From contig NZ_JARKMX010000002.1 of assembly GCF_029360705.1 (NCBI RefSeq), positions 496,001-560,000 of the forward strand: a stretch of 64,000 bases of DNA, read 5' to 3'. Positions 63,447-64,000 of this stretch are shown piece by piece. The notes under the pieces are model-generated. The model was not told the origin of the DNA, did no database searches, and saw nothing but the letters and a program-made list of their open reading frames with translations. This DNA comes from Paraflavitalea pollutisoli (lineage in GTDB: Bacteria; Bacteroidota; Bacteroidia; Chitinophagales; Chitinophagaceae). The position numbers were made by a program, and so were the translations under genes. Positions within the stretch are counted from its first letter, which is position 1, and every line of letters starts with the position of its first letter.

Positions 63447-64000
63447 ATGTTCAATCTTATTTTATTTGGCCCTCCCGGTAGCGGTAAGGGTACGCAGTCG
63501 GAGAAACTTATTGATAAATATGGCCTTCTCCACCTCAGTACAGGTGATTTGCTGCGTAAAGAGATTGCTAATCAGACCAAACTGGGCCTGGAAGCAAAAA
63601 GCTTTATGGACAAAGGACAACTGGTTCCGGATGCAGTAGTGATCGGCATGATCAACTCCGCCCTGGAAGCCAATCCCGCCGCCAAAGGTTTCTTATTTGA
63701 TGGTTTCCCCCGTACGGTGGCCCAAGCGGAAGCCCTGGACAACCTGCTGGCCAGCAAAAATTCCGGCATCTCCATCGTGTTGGCTTTGGAAGTAGACCAG
63801 GAAGAACTGGTAAAGCGGATCCAGATCCGTGGCCAAAGCTCCGGCCGCAGCGATGACTCCGATCCCAATGTGATCCGCGCCCGTCTCGTAGAATACGAGA
63901 ACAAGACCGCTCCCGTTGCCGGACATTATGCCGGTGTTGGTAAAGTGGTGTATGTAAAAGGCGTAGGAACGATCGATGAGATCTTCCAGTCGCTTTGCAG
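63447..64000 (+). CDS. adk: Adenylate kinase, N-terminal 184 residues
   Basis: Interconverts ATP plus AMP with two ADP in the cytoplasm. The gene runs off the right edge. The ATG at 63447 starts MFNLILFGPPGSGKGTQ with the P-loop GPPGSGKGT. Further motifs are LSTGDLLR (AMP site), GFLFDGFPRTVAQAEAL and RIQIRGQSSGRSDD in the lid region, which is the short form without a zinc finger. Typical bacterial length is about 190 residues, so only a few residues are likely missing. Confidence 0.95.
   Translation, partial: MFNLILFGPPGSGKGTQSEKLIDKYGLLHLSTGDLLRKEIANQTKLGLEAKSFMDKGQLVPDAVVIGMINSALEANPAAKGFLFDGFPRTVAQAEALDNLLASKNSGISIVLALEVDQEELVKRIQIRGQSSGRSDDSDPNVIRARLVEYENKTAPVAGHYAGVGKVVYVKGVGTIDEIFQSLC

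Overview
The window reads as a chromosomal segment of a Bacteroidota bacterium, most likely family Chitinophagaceae. The evidence is two SusC/SusD outer-membrane nutrient-uptake loci, two proteins with type IX secretion (T9SS) C-terminal signals, GldA, a complete SUF operon, and several promoters of the Bacteroidota type (TTTG about 20 bases before TAnnTTTG). GC content looks close to half by eye. I see no rRNA, tRNA, transposase, prophage or CRISPR array. The family assignment is inference from gene content.

Layout. 1-7 kb (minus strand): the start of a DivIC/FtsB-like gene, enolase, a DUF4259 gene overlapping gldA, beta-carbonic anhydrase, and a secreted GH3/beta-lactamase-fold fusion. 7.3-12.1 kb: an Uma2-family nuclease gene, mutL (its three endonuclease motifs look degenerate), then a converging ECF sigma factor with a one-TM partner that ends in a beta-barrel-like domain. 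12.5-15.4 kb: surE, a lipid kinase and a Bcr/CflA transporter. 15.6-17.9 kb: a sulfotransferase, an APS kinase and an Asp/Asn hydroxylase that look like one modification module. 18.9-25.2 kb: sufA-like, sufB, sufC, sufD, sufS, sufE and sufT-like genes.

26-34.9 kb (plus strand): an AraC-type regulator, a 1357-residue T9SS-exported FG-GAP/TSP3 surface protein, an OmpR-type two-component system flanked by 11-bp direct repeats that look like its own binding sites, a small membrane protein and a small glycogen-binding-like protein. 35-42 kb (minus strand): an SDR, ilvE, a group II PLP decarboxylase, a small secreted peptide, a long-chain acyl-CoA ligase and a TPR protein.

42-62 kb (minus strand) is one carbohydrate-uptake region built of two transcription units. 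The upstream unit is susC, susD, a DUF5004 lipoprotein, a secreted protein, a SusE/F-like lipoprotein, a T9SS-exported GH13 amylase and a Nudix/winged-helix regulator. The downstream unit is susC, susD, an FG-GAP/UnbV lipoprotein and the TPR protein. Both susC promoters carry the same 17-bp dyad (TGTGTA-N5-TACACA) at the same place relative to the -7 box, so the two units are probably one regulon, most simply controlled by the Nudix-type regulator encoded between them. The window closes with msrB and the start of adk.

The most interesting points are the shared susC operator with its candidate regulator, the 11-bp direct-repeat arrays (one set flanking its likely cognate two-component system), the sulfation/hydroxylation module, the degenerate MutL endonuclease motifs, and a sigma-factor partner that joins an anti-sigma-like topology to a beta-barrel-like domain.
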